A stretch of 38,028 bases of DNA from an uncultured bacterium (GTDB lineage Bacteria > Cyanobacteriota > Vampirovibrionia > Gastranaerophilales > Gastranaerophilaceae): positions 1 to 38,028 of the forward strand of contig CADAYE010000023.1 in assembly GCA_902792085.1 (NCBI GenBank). Direction: 5' to 3'. The position numbers were made by a program, and so were the translations under genes. The notes below the pieces were generated by a model. The model did no database searches, was not told the origin of the DNA, and saw only the letters and a program-made list of their open reading frames with translations. Below are positions 1-9,303 of this stretch, one piece after another (position 1 is the first letter of the stretch; each line of letters begins with the position of its first letter).

Positions 1-480
1 GGCGGCATAAGACTGCTAACGCAGTAATATGTGTTTTTGCCTGTCGGCAAAAATCTCTTAGCGCGCCTAAGGACAACGGCGCGCGCTTACCCCTCACCCC
101 ACCCCTCTCCCCTTGGGAGAGGGAGCAGTTCTTGAAATTTCAATTTCATAGAAATGCGGGTGAGGGTTTCTATCCGACCTTTACGAAGTGCAGGTTGTGG
201 TTTGCTTGATTGCTCGCCATCGACAGCACTACGCATTTTGCTTTTTGTGGCTTTTTCCACAAGCAAAATGGCTTCGGCTTTGCCTCGCAATCAGCTTTGA
301 GGCACTTTTGCCATCAAAAGTGCCCCCTGTTCGGAGAACCTTGCGGAGCATATATATTTATATACCGATAATATTTTTTATGTAATTAATTGCTTGACCT
401 GTACAGCAATGACATGCTACTGTAAAATAGTATATAATTACTGAATTTCAAAATAAAAATAAATCAAGAAAGAACGGAGT
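1..480. other. Intergenic region rich in palindromic repeats, no gene seen
   Basis: No convincing reading frame is present; the two short open frames here cross repeat sequence and lack ribosome binding sites. The stretch holds a TTTTGCC/GGCAAAA hairpin near 37-54, a CCCTCACCC...GGGTGAGGG element at 91-166, a CATTTTGCTT/AAGCAAAATG hairpin at 234-270 and a perfect 10-bp stem (GGCACTTTTG, loop CCAT) at 301-324. The rest is AT-rich. It is the kind of repeat-filled gap seen again at 20.6-21.4 kb and 27.8-28.7 kb. Confidence 0.6.
91..166. repeat. CTCACCC-type palindromic repeat, intergenic copy
   Basis: The ends are CCCTCACCC and GGGTGAGGG, with an inner CCCTCTCCCC/GAGAGGG pair. The core GAGGGAGCAGTT recurs inside the radical SAM gene at 21.7 kb, and the ATGCGGGTGAGGG end recurs inside the laccase-domain gene at 26.6 kb. 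So this is one dispersed family with both intergenic and in-gene copies. Confidence 0.7.
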
Positions 481-1242
481 TTAATTTAAACTTTGTTCTT
501 TTTTTATTATTTCAGTCAATCCTTTATAATATGCAAGATTTAAAACCTGTTGGAAGTATGATGATACGCATAACACTGTGAGAACACATAAAAGTTGTGC
601 AATTCTTGACTGTGCATCAATTGCGAACTTAAATCCTACGCCACTTAATAATGATATAATTGCGCCCAAAGCGACAAACTGAAGAATGAATAAAAATACC
701 TGAACAAAAGTTTTTTCCATTATTTTTGCGACGCTTAACAGGTTGAATATTTTTAAGTTATATTTAAAATCTTTTGCAAATCTTACAAATACCATATTTA
801 TAAATGGCAAAGTTACAAGTAAAAATACGGCATAAGCATAAAATTCAATATGATTTACTCCAAATAATATCAATCCTAAATAACTTGCAAGTCCGAGATA
901 AATTCCCCATACAAAAATTACCGGTATTATTTTGGCAAAACATGTAAAACAATCCATTGAAATTGTCGGCAGTTGTGATTTTTCACACTCGTAATTTTCA
1001 TGAATAAATTTGTAAATATAGCCTGTGAAAAATATAAAAATCATAATACCGAGCATTGAAAATATAATAGTTTCATTCCCGTCAGGAACTGCAAATATTG
1101 CATATAAAGTATTCCCTGTAAAAACAGATATTACTTCATTAAAAGATATTGCCATAATTCCGGCAAGAGCAAATATTGCTGTTTGTGCAACAAGATTTTC
1201 TTTGCCTGTATATAGTTCTTTTATAATTTTTAAAATATTCAT
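481..1242 (-). CDS. Polytopic membrane protein of unknown function
   Basis: A 253-residue protein with about six hydrophobic segments (about residues 20-40, 55-78, 100-125, 130-152, 180-205, 215-235) and short polar loops, so an inner-membrane protein. No catalytic motif is recognised. The overall pattern, a short cytosolic N-terminus followed by paired long helices, is loosely like DUF4013-type membrane proteins, but that is a guess. It starts 9 nt downstream of the stop of the NIF3-family gene, with no clear Shine-Dalgarno of its own, so it is probably the last gene of an XRE-NIF3-membrane protein operon. An imperfect hairpin straddles its stop codon (about 470-506). Confidence 0.75.
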   Translation of the reverse strand: MNILKIIKELYTGKENLVAQTAIFALAGIMAISFNEVISVFTGNTLYAIFAVPDGNETIIFSMLGIMIFIFFTGYIYKFIHENYECEKSQLPTISMDCFTCFAKIIPVIFVWGIYLGLASYLGLILFGVNHIEFYAYAVFLLVTLPFINMVFVRFAKDFKYNLKIFNLLSVAKIMEKTFVQVFLFILQFVALGAIISLLSGVGFKFAIDAQSRIAQLLCVLTVLCVSSYFQQVLNLAYYKGLTEIIKKEQSLN

Positions 1243-1251
1243 AACAAAATA

Positions 1252-1944
1252 TTATATCAATTCAAACGGACTGTGTTCATCCGCATAAACTATTTTTGTA
1301 TCATTCCCTATAATTTTTTTAAAAACAGGCATGATTAGTATTTCGCTTTCAAAATGACCTATGTCATAAACAACTATCGGACTTTCAAGTGCGGTATGAA
1401 ATTTTAAATCTCCCGTCACAAGACAATCCGCCCCGAGTTCTTTTGCATCTTTAATAAACTCGCTGCCTGAACCGGCACAAAAAGCGATTTTTTTGAGTTC
1501 TGTTGCGTGGTTATTGTTGATAATTCTTGTATTTTGGGAAATTTGTTTTATCAGACTGTTAAACTCTCGTATTGTTGTTTTGTAATTAATTATTCTTAAA
1601 AATTCGTGTTCAATATTTGTCTTGTATTCTGAAAGTCTGAGTTTTTCAATTATAGTATCAGTTGTACCGCCATGTGCTTTGTCCATATTTGTATGGGTGC
1701 AGTAAATATTAATTTTTGACCATTCTAAGGGAATACTAAAACAAGGGTGGTGTGAAACAATCATGTCGCAATTTTGTTCTTTTGCTTGTCTTACAACATT
1801 ATTCGTAACTGTCAAACACAGCATTATTTTTCGGATTTCATCGTATCCTTCAACATTTACCCCCCAACCAGAACAATCCCAATCTTCTTGAGTTTCAATT
1901 GGAGCAAAATCTTCTATACGCTTTATTATTTCGTATTTATTCAT
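1252..1944 (-). CDS. NIF3/DUF34 family metal-binding protein
   Basis: The 230-residue product carries the NIF3 family signatures: an N-terminal WDCSGW segment matching the usual WDN-G motif, the metal-binding VSHHP motif (about residue 65), HTNMD (about 84), GSGSEFI and TGDLKFH, and a C-terminal DIGHFESE that supplies the last His and Glu ligands. NIF3 proteins form a toroidal hexamer with a two-metal site; some are annotated as GTP cyclohydrolase 1 type 2, but the substrate is generally unknown. It is short for the family (often 250-370) and lacks the inserted PII-like domain of longer members. A weak AGAAAG precedes the ATG, 10 nt after the XRE gene. Confidence 0.88.
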   Translation of the reverse strand: MNKYEIIKRIEDFAPIETQEDWDCSGWGVNVEGYDEIRKIMLCLTVTNNVVRQAKEQNCDMIVSHHPCFSIPLEWSKINIYCTHTNMDKAHGGTTDTIIEKLRLSEYKTNIEHEFLRIINYKTTIREFNSLIKQISQNTRIINNNHATELKKIAFCAGSGSEFIKDAKELGADCLVTGDLKFHTALESPIVVYDIGHFESEILIMPVFKKIIGNDTKIVYADEHSPFELI

Positions 1945-1954
1945 TTGTTTCTTT

Positions 1955-2194
1955 CTAAAGCTCTACTTTTGATACATCTATAAGCTCTAAAAATTCCATC
2001 CCCAACGCTTCTGCAATAAATTCTACAGAATCAATGGTAGGCGACACGCTGCCGTTTTCAATTTTGCTTAATCCAGTAGGTGTTATTCCAGCAGACAAAG
2101 CAAGATCTTCCTGTGAGAGATTTCTTTTTAATCTCTCAAATTTGATTTTCATCCCAAGTTTCGGTACGATTGTTCCTCTTCTTCTTTTTACCAT
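1955..2194 (-). CDS. XRE-family helix-turn-helix regulator
   Basis: A small DNA-binding protein (79 residues from the chosen start) with a Cro/CI-type HTH: KIKFERLKRNLSQEDLALSA, then TPTGLSKIENG and an IDSVEFIAEALG helix. The ATG at 2194 is preferred over an open frame reaching 2230, because the extra 12 residues would lie across the divergent promoter and operator. No Shine-Dalgarno precedes either start, so the message may be leaderless. Its start codon lies inside one arm of a 13-bp inverted repeat, which strongly suggests autoregulation. It is followed at 10-nt spacing by the NIF3-family gene. Confidence 0.85.
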   Translation of the reverse strand: MVKRRRGTIVPKLGMKIKFERLKRNLSQEDLALSAGITPTGLSKIENGSVSPTIDSVEFIAEALGMEFLELIDVSKVEL

Positions 2195-2248
2195 ATTAAC
2201 TATAGTATATGCTTGACAAACTATAATCAATATATTATAGTTAATATG
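2192..2248. promoter_or_regulatory. Divergent promoter with nested palindromic operators
   Basis: On the plus strand, TTGACA (2213-2218), a 17-nt spacer and TATAGT (2236-2241) make a near-consensus sigma-70 promoter facing the small gene at 2294. The spacer plus the -10 contains AACTATAAT-N6-ATTATAGTT (2219-2242). A second, outer perfect 13-bp inverted repeat, CATATTAACTATA (2192-2204) and its complement (2236-2248), brackets the promoter. A regulator bound here would block the plus promoter and also cover the XRE start, so the XRE protein is the likely ligand (inference). Confidence 0.75.
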
Positions 2249-2293
2249 TATTAATTATAATACTGATTATATAAATACAATTTACGAGGAAAT

Positions 2294-2512
2294 ATGGATA
2301 AAAAAATAATAAGTAAAATTTTTGATATTGAGGAAAAATTAAACATTGAAAAAGAATGGATTGAAATTGCAAATATTTTGACTTCAGAAGATGATTATGA
2401 GTGGTTTAAAATATGATTAATTATAAATGAAATTGAAAGATCAAATATGGCTATATTTAATGACTATGAAGCATTAATTGAAGATTTACAAAATTTGAAA
2501 ACTAATTTGTGA
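2294..2512 (+). pseudogene. Small gene divergent from the XRE regulator, interrupted by in-frame TGA
   Basis: From an ATG with Shine-Dalgarno GAGG (2286-2289), 40 codons read through to a TGA at 2414-2416. The same frame then stays open for 31 more codons to a TGA at 2510-2512, overlapping the 3' end of coaBC. Both parts are acidic, Glu/Ile/Asn-rich and likely helical (IEEKLNIEKEWIEIANIL before, MAIFNDYEALIEDLQNL after), so the intact product would be 72 residues. The near-consensus promoter upstream shows a real gene. No family is recognised; a small partner of the XRE repressor is possible. It may be a nonsense-mutated pseudogene, a truncated 40-residue gene, or a sequencing error. Confidence 0.55.
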
Positions 2513-3677
2513 TATGCTCTAAAATCTTTCTTGCAATAACACTTTTGGGGGCTTTTGAAATCTTTTTAACCGCACCGTTACTGTCAAAAATTGTAACTTC
2601 ATTCTCATCAGAATTAAACCCGATATCTTTTCTTGAAATATCATTTGCAATCAAATAATCACAGCCTTTTTTCTCTATTTTGGCTTTGGCATTTTCCATT
2701 AGATTTTCGCTTTCCGCGCAGAAACCGACAATTGTTTGGAAAGTTTTGTTTTTACATAACTCTGCCAAAATATCAGGGTTTTTTACAAGTTCAAGAGTAA
2801 TTGAGTCATTATCTCCTTTTTTTATTTTTTGTTCGGAGTATTCTTTTACTCTGTAATCTGCAACTGCGGCTGCCATTATTATATAATTGGCGGTGTCAAA
2901 TTCTTCATTGATTGCATTTTGCATCTCTTGTGCGGATTTTACCAAAATCTTTTTAAACGGGACATCAAAGTCTTTTGTAGTGATAAATACAACTTCTGCG
3001 CCCATGGATTGAGCCGATTTTGCAAGTGCCAATCCCATTTTGCCTGATGAATAATTTGAAATATAGCGCACAGGGTCAATTTCTTCTACTGTTCCGCCTG
3101 CGGTGATTACAACTTTTTGTCCTTTTAGTATTTGCGAATATTTTAGTGTTTCTTCTACTTCATTATATATTTTGTCTAATGAACAAAGCCTGCCTTTGCC
3201 CATATATCCGCAAGCCAAAAATCCGCTTTCAGGTTCAAGTATTTCTATCCCTCTTTTTTGTAATATTTTCAGATTGTTTTGAACAGCATCATTGTTCCAC
3301 ATATTGACATTCATAGCGGGTGCGATAATCATTTTTTTTGAAAATGCGCAGGCAACAGAAGTTAGCAAATTATCGGCAATCCCTTGTGCAATTTTACTTA
3401 TTGAGTTGGCAGTTGCGGGGGCAATAAGCATAATATCTGCCCAATCAGATAGCGAAATATGCTCAGGCTTCCAATTTTTTACATCAAATTCCTGCGTATA
3501 AACATCGTTTTGCGAAAGATTTTGCAAGGTGAGTTTTGTGACAAAATTCAATGCATTAGGTGTAGCAAGAACTTTCACTTCTGCACCTGATTTTTTAAAA
3601 TCACGAATAAGTGTGCAGATTTTGTATGCTGCAATTCCGCCTGTTATGCCAAGTAATATATGTTTACCCTGCAACAT
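2502..3677 (-). CDS. coaBC: Bifunctional CoaBC: phosphopantothenoylcysteine decarboxylase / phosphopantothenate-cysteine ligase
   Basis: A 391-residue enzyme covering two steps of coenzyme A synthesis: joining cysteine to 4'-phosphopantothenate (CoaB half), then decarboxylating the product (CoaC half). The N-terminal flavodoxin-like CoaC domain shows GITGGIAAYK near the start, the active-site His in EHISLSDWAD (about 73), the PAMNVNMW motif (about 118) and the reactive Cys in SGFLACGYMGKG (about 157). The CoaB domain begins around residue 185 with VVITAGGTVEEIDPVRYISN, followed by the FMN/CTP-region GFCAE and a Lys-Lys-Gly loop. The length is normal. Its ATG lies inside the 3' end of gmk (14-nt overlap), so the two are translationally coupled. 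Confidence 0.95.
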   Translation of the reverse strand: MLQGKHILLGITGGIAAYKICTLIRDFKKSGAEVKVLATPNALNFVTKLTLQNLSQNDVYTQEFDVKNWKPEHISLSDWADIMLIAPATANSISKIAQGIADNLLTSVACAFSKKMIIAPAMNVNMWNNDAVQNNLKILQKRGIEILEPESGFLACGYMGKGRLCSLDKIYNEVEETLKYSQILKGQKVVITAGGTVEEIDPVRYISNYSSGKMGLALAKSAQSMGAEVVFITTKDFDVPFKKILVKSAQEMQNAINEEFDTANYIIMAAAVADYRVKEYSEQKIKKGDNDSITLELVKNPDILAELCKNKTFQTIVGFCAESENLMENAKAKIEKKGCDYLIANDISRKDIGFNSDENEVTIFDSNGAVKKISKAPKSVIARKILEHITN

Positions 3678-4227
3678 TTTTCCTCACAATACTTTCAATT
3701 TCTTCAACTGCACGCTCTATACTATCATTTATTATCGTATAATCATATTTTAAAGAGCGTTCAAGTTCTATTTTGACCTGTGCAAGACGCTTTTGAATAG
3801 TTGCTTCGTCTTCTGTATGTCGTCCCCGTAGACGATTTTCAAGTTCTTCTACACTTGGTGGTGCAATAAAAATCAAAACTGCCTGCGGCATTTTTTCTTT
3901 CACCTGTAATGCGCCCTGAGTGTCAATTTCTAATATAACATTGTATCCGTCTTCCATTTTTTGCCGAATATATTTTTTCTTTGTCCCGTAATAATTTTCG
4001 GCAAACTGTGCATATTCAAGAAATTTATCTTCTTTAATATTTTTTTCAAATTCTTCTTTTGATATGAAAAAATAATTTACTCCGTCAATTTCATTCGGAC
4101 GGGGCTTTCTTGTTGTGCAGGATACAGACAAAATAAAATCATCAGAATTTCGTTTCATAAATTCATTGATAACAGTGCCTTTCCCAACACCTGAGCAACC
4201 TGAAATTACAAATAATTTTTTATCCAT
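3664..4227 (-). CDS. gmk: Guanylate kinase
   Basis: A 187-residue kinase converting GMP to GDP with ATP in the cytoplasm. The P-loop is GCSGVGKGT (residues 9-17). The GMP-binding segment SCTTRKPRPNEIDGVNYFF follows, then ILEIDTQGALQV, which carries the conserved Asp, and the lid segment RLRGRHTEDEATIQKRL. Length and order match the family. It is the first gene of a gmk-coaBC pair, an arrangement common in bacteria. It is transcribed away from groES across a 179-nt gap. Confidence 0.95.
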   Translation of the reverse strand: MDKKLFVISGCSGVGKGTVINEFMKRNSDDFILSVSCTTRKPRPNEIDGVNYFFISKEEFEKNIKEDKFLEYAQFAENYYGTKKKYIRQKMEDGYNVILEIDTQGALQVKEKMPQAVLIFIAPPSVEELENRLRGRHTEDEATIQKRLAQVKIELERSLKYDYTIINDSIERAVEEIESIVRKNVAG

Positions 4228-4318
4228 GTATTAATTATACAATGAATAATTAATTTTTCCTTAACTTTCTCAAAAAATAATAAAAACTGTTATATAAATA
4301 AATTATCAAATCATATAT

Positions 4319-4385
4319 GAGATTCTTCGCCTTTATGTCATTCTGAGCGAAGCGAAGAATCTCCTGTTAATCGGCTCAGAATGAC
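4319..4385 (+). promoter_or_regulatory. Two interleaved 12-bp hairpins in the groES leader
   Basis: GAGATTCTTCGC (4319-4330) is complementary to 4352-4363, and GTCATTCTGAGC (4337-4348) to 4374-4385. The arms interleave (A-B-A'-B'), so the two stems exclude each other unless they form a pseudoknot. They end 6 nt before the AAAGGAGAGG Shine-Dalgarno of groES. The sequence belongs to a common dispersed repeat type containing GAGCGAAGCGAAGAATCT. No CIRCE element (TTAGCACTC inverted repeat) is visible upstream of groES. Confidence 0.55.
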
Positions 4386-4406
4386 GAAAGCAAAGGAGAG
4401 GAAATC

Positions 4407-4691
4407 ATGATTAAACCTTTAGGTGACAGAATTGTTATTAAAGTTATTGAAGATACAGAGCAGACTTCAGGCGGAATATTTATTCCGGACAGCGCAAAAG
4501 AAAAACCTCAAAAAGGTGAAGTTGTCGCAGTAGGTGAAGGTAAATTAAATGATAAAAATGAAAGACAACCAATGGATGTAAAAGTTGGTGATAAAATTTT
4601 GTATGCAAAATATGCAGGAACAGATGTAAAAGTTGACGGAACAGAATATAAAATTTTGTCTATTAATGATGCATTAGCAATAATTGAATAA
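4407..4691 (+). CDS. groES: Co-chaperonin GroES (Hsp10)
   Basis: A 94-residue GroES. The start [12 protein letters not shown] and the mobile loop [20 protein letters not shown] (residues 15-34) with its Gly-Gly-Ile/Phe GroEL-contact tripeptide are canonical, as are GEVVAVGEG and [13 protein letters not shown]. It caps the GroEL ring as a heptamer. The AAAGGAGAGG Shine-Dalgarno is strong and well spaced. groEL follows 18 nt later with its own AAAGGAG, so the two form one operon. The usual HrcA/CIRCE site is not seen; the leader instead carries a repeat-derived structured segment. Confidence 0.97.
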   Translation: MIKPLGDRIVIKVIEDTEQTSGGIFIPDSAKEKPQKGEVVAVGEGKLNDKNERQPMDVKVGDKILYAKYAGTDVKVDGTEYKILSINDALAIIE

Positions 4692-4694
4692 TAA

Positions 4695-6356
<1,662 letters not shown>

Positions 6357-6435
6357 TGCTGTTTGTGCGTTTAGCATAAACAAAGCGAAATGCTAAAACA
6401 CTGAACAGTCAAAATATAAGACAAACTCTTACACA

Positions 6436-6469
6436 AAAAAAATGGGTATCTAATGATGCCCATTTTTTT
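6436..6469. terminator. Bidirectional terminator between groEL and sigA
   Basis: ATGGGTATC and GATGCCCAT pair with one G-T wobble around a 4-nt TAAT loop, flanked by a run of A on the left and T on the right. It can serve both converging transcripts. Confidence 0.85.
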
Positions 6470-6472
6470 AAT

Positions 6473-7489
6473 TTATGTTGCGAAATAATTAACTAAACCG
6501 TCACGAAGTTTTTCGTTTTTACAAAGTTTTTTGAGTTTTGAAATTGCTCTTGTTTCAATCTGACGGATTCTTTCTCTTGAAACTCCGTAACTTGAGCCTA
6601 TCTCATCTAAGGTCTTTTTTTCTCCGTTATTATCAAGCCCGTAGCGTAATATCAATACATCACGCTCTTTTTGGCTTAATTGGTTTAGAATTGTTCTTAT
6701 ATCTTCAAGCAAATTATCCTGAGAAACTCGGCTGTCAGGTGTAATTGTTGAATTATCCACGATAAAATCAGCAATTTTTGAGGATTCTTCGTCATTTGTT
6801 GCCGGAGTATCCATACTGATTGTTGATTGTGCAGATTTTATTATTGAAGTTAGTTTTTGAACGGATAATCCCATTCTGTATGCAATTTCTTGTTTTGTAG
6901 GAGTTCTGCCAAGTTCTGAAGTCAAATCAAGAGTTGCTTTTCTTATTTTACTGATAGAGTCTATCATGTGGATAGGAAGCCTTATAATTCTTGCTTTGTC
7001 TGCGATTGCTCTTGTTATTGACTGCTGAATCCACCATGTTGCATAAGTTGAAAATTTGTAGCCTTTAGTGTAATCAAAACGACCTGCTGCTTTGATTAAA
7101 CCGACATTACCTTCCTGTATTAAATCCAAAAATGACAAGCCTCTGCCAATATACTTTTTAGCGATACTGACAACGAGTCTTAAATTTGCATTAACAAGCA
7201 AGTCTTTTGCAAAACGGTCATTTTTTTCCTGAATTTTTTTTGCAAGTTCAAGTTCTTCCTCTGTTGTAAGAAGTGGAATTTTACCGATTTGTCGTAAATA
7301 TATTTTTACGCTGTCGTCTGCATTTACAGACCCCAAACTTTCCTGAACTTTTGGTGTTTCAACAGATTTTAATACATCTTCACCGTCTTGTTCTTCATCT
7401 TCATTTTCAAGTTGAAGTTTATGAAAATCAACGCTTTCATCAGATATTTCATCGGAAATTATCCCAAAACTGTCAAATTCTTTGCTCAT
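6473..7489 (-). CDS. sigA: Primary-type RNA polymerase sigma-70 factor
   Basis: The 338 residues show sigma regions 1.2 ([20 protein letters not shown], about 60-80), 2.1-2.4 ([20 protein letters not shown], then [13 protein letters not shown] and [14 protein letters not shown]), 3 ([13 protein letters not shown]) and 4.2 ([20 protein letters not shown]). That is the primary or group 2 pattern, recognising TTGACA/TATAAT promoters. The N-terminus before region 1.2 is only about 60 residues, acidic, and without an evident region 1.1, closer to cyanobacterial SigA/group 2 proteins than to E. coli RpoD. It is the last gene of a nadA-rlmB-sigA series, 40 nt after rlmB. Whether it is the only housekeeping sigma cannot be told here. 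Confidence 0.9.
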   Translation of the reverse strand: MSKEFDSFGIISDEISDESVDFHKLQLENEDEEQDGEDVLKSVETPKVQESLGSVNADDSVKIYLRQIGKIPLLTTEEELELAKKIQEKNDRFAKDLLVNANLRLVVSIAKKYIGRGLSFLDLIQEGNVGLIKAAGRFDYTKGYKFSTYATWWIQQSITRAIADKARIIRLPIHMIDSISKIRKATLDLTSELGRTPTKQEIAYRMGLSVQKLTSIIKSAQSTISMDTPATNDEESSKIADFIVDNSTITPDSRVSQDNLLEDIRTILNQLSQKERDVLILRYGLDNNGEKKTLDEIGSSYGVSRERIRQIETRAISKLKKLCKNEKLRDGLVNYFAT

Positions 7490-7529
7490 TTTTCTCCTCT
7501 TGCATTACTATAATAGCATGAAATTGATT

Positions 7530-8282
7530 TTATTTCTTTAATTTTTGTCTTAATGTCTCAAAAATTATTGCACTCAAGGCATTTGAAACATTAAGAGAAT
7601 TAAAGTTATTTTGCATAGGGATTTTTACAGTAAAGTCAGAAGCCTTTAATAATGATTTTGATACTCCTGCATGCTCTGCACCCATTATAATTGCAAAATT
7701 CATATCATCATATTTTATATCATAGTAATTATCTTTTGCTGAAGCATCAGTTGCAATTATCCACCAGTTGTTTTCTTTTAGTCTTTGAACTGCGTTAATC
7801 AGGCTATTGACTTTTATTATCGGAATAAAATTAATTGCTCCTGCGCTGATTTTTTCGACCACGGAATTTACCAAAACATTTCTTCGTGACGGGATAATGA
7901 TTCCGTCAACTCCGGCGCAAACACATGTTCTTATTATTGCACCCAAATTGTGAGAATCTTCTACACCATCTAATATAACAAGAGAACTGAACCTGTCTTT
8001 TTTTTCTGATTTTTCAATAAAATCCTCAAGTTCCATATATTTAATCGGCGAAATTTGCGCGATTATTCCCTGATGGTTAAATTGCTCATAAGGTTGAAAT
8101 TTCTCTTTTCCTACAAACTGAAAAATTATACCTTTACTTTGGGCAAGTTCTTTTATTTTGGCAATTTTTACATCAGTATGAATATTTTTTGAAATAAGAA
8201 TTTTGTTTATTTCTCTGTTTTCGGCATTCAGCGCTTCAAGAACGGAATTTTTTCCGTAGATTATATCAAAATTATCTTCCAT
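7530..8282 (-). CDS. rlmB: SpoU/TrmH-family rRNA 2'-O-methyltransferase, RlmB type
   Basis: A 250-residue SPOUT methyltransferase. The N-terminal RNA-binding domain starts with IIYGKNSVLEALNA. The C-terminal knot has motif 1 NLGAIIRTCVCAGVDG, motif 2 IMGAEHAGVS and motif 3 IPMQNNFNSLNVSNALSAI. RlmB methylates the 2'-oxygen of G2251 (E. coli numbering) in 23S rRNA using S-adenosylmethionine; the assignment among RlmB and TrmH relatives rests on the N-terminal domain and is likely rather than certain. Its ATG overlaps the nadA stop by one base (TAATG), so translation is coupled. The length is typical. Confidence 0.88.
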   Translation of the reverse strand: MEDNFDIIYGKNSVLEALNAENREINKILISKNIHTDVKIAKIKELAQSKGIIFQFVGKEKFQPYEQFNHQGIIAQISPIKYMELEDFIEKSEKKDRFSSLVILDGVEDSHNLGAIIRTCVCAGVDGIIIPSRRNVLVNSVVEKISAGAINFIPIIKVNSLINAVQRLKENNWWIIATDASAKDNYYDIKYDDMNFAIIMGAEHAGVSKSLLKASDFTVKIPMQNNFNSLNVSNALSAIIFETLRQKLKK

Positions 8283-9190
8283 TATTTTGAAACCTCAAGC
8301 ATTCTGTTAAGGCAATTAACTGCTTTTTTTGCAATCTCTTTCTCAACAAAAATTTCATTTTCTTCTGTTTCAAGAACATATAAAATATCTTCTAATGATG
8401 TCATTTTCATATTCGGACAAACTATATTGCCTTTTATCGGAATGATTTTTTTGTTGGGATAATCTCTTGTCAGTCTGTCCACAACACCCTGTTCTGTTGC
8501 AATAATAAATTCTTTATTTTTGCTTTTGGAAACATAGTTCATTATACCTGATGTCGCTCCGACAAAATCTGCAATTGAAGACACTGACATGTGGCACTCA
8601 GGATGTGCAAGAACAAGCGCATTTGGGTATTTTTTTCTTGCATTTTCAATGTCTTGCGGTCTGATTTGCAAGTGTGTCGGACAAAATCCGGGATATGTAA
8701 TTACTTCAACATTACCGAGTTGTTTTTCAACCCATTTACCTAAATAAGTATCAGGAACAAACAAAACTTTGCTTTTTCCAAGACTCTTTACAATTTTTTC
8801 CGCATTTGAACTTGTACAGCAAATATCACATTCGGCTTTAACTTCTGCTGTTGAATTTACATAGCATACTGTCGGAAGTGACGGATGTTGAGCCATAAAT
8901 TCTTTTAATTGTCTGTGACTCAGCATATCTGCCATTCGGCATCCTGCTTCAATCTGCGGTAATAAAACTTTTTTATCAGGCGATAACAATTTTGCTGTCT
9001 GAGCCATGAAATATACTCCGGCAAAAACTATTATGTCAGCATCTGTTTTAGATGCAACCTGACTTAAATATAAGGAATCTCCAACATAATCAGCAACTTC
9101 ATCAACTTCGACAGGTTGATAACAGTGTGCTAATACAATTGCATTTTTTTGCGCTTTTAATGCTTTAATTTTTTCTATAATATTTGCCAT
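8282..9190 (-). CDS. nadA: Quinolinate synthase A
   Basis: A 302-residue [4Fe-4S] enzyme that condenses iminoaspartate with dihydroxyacetone phosphate to quinolinate in NAD synthesis. The three cluster cysteines are visible in CYVNSTAE, GFCPTHLQ and CPNMKMTSLEDIL, and the substrate-site motifs AHCYQPVEV, VGDSLYLS, HPECHMSV and TSGIMNYV are present. The length fits the short NadA group. No nadB or nadC lies in this window. It opens the nadA-rlmB-sigA operon. The promoter should lie in the 113-nt gap shared with the divergent pilus gene. Confidence 0.95.
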   Translation of the reverse strand: MANIIEKIKALKAQKNAIVLAHCYQPVEVDEVADYVGDSLYLSQVASKTDADIIVFAGVYFMAQTAKLLSPDKKVLLPQIEAGCRMADMLSHRQLKEFMAQHPSLPTVCYVNSTAEVKAECDICCTSSNAEKIVKSLGKSKVLFVPDTYLGKWVEKQLGNVEVITYPGFCPTHLQIRPQDIENARKKYPNALVLAHPECHMSVSSIADFVGATSGIMNYVSKSKNKEFIIATEQGVVDRLTRDYPNKKIIPIKGNIVCPNMKMTSLEDILYVLETEENEIFVEKEIAKKAVNCLNRMLEVSK

Positions 9191-9303
9191 TTGCTTAAGA
9201 AAATTATCCTTTCAGGGTGTAAATTTATGTTAAGATTTTTTTATTTCTAAAATATATTGTATAATAAAAATAGGATTATAGTAAAGAAAATTACAGGTTA
9301 TAT

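Noticed and set aside
1-70. Possible tRNA-Ser fragment (GACTGCTAAC resembles an anticodon loop)
   Set aside because: No TTCGA T-loop, no acceptor stem and no CCA region could be found; the surrounding bases form a repeat-like hairpin instead.
188-385. Open frame in the first gap
   Set aside because: It lies across two palindromic hairpins and has no ribosome binding site.
2414-2416. TGA recoded as a sense codon genome-wide
   Set aside because: Other genes in the window end normally at TGA and the large conserved proteins contain no internal TGA; a local lesion is simpler.
4228-4406. CIRCE element upstream of groES
   Set aside because: No TTAGCACTC-N9-GAGTGCTAA inverted repeat or close variant was found.
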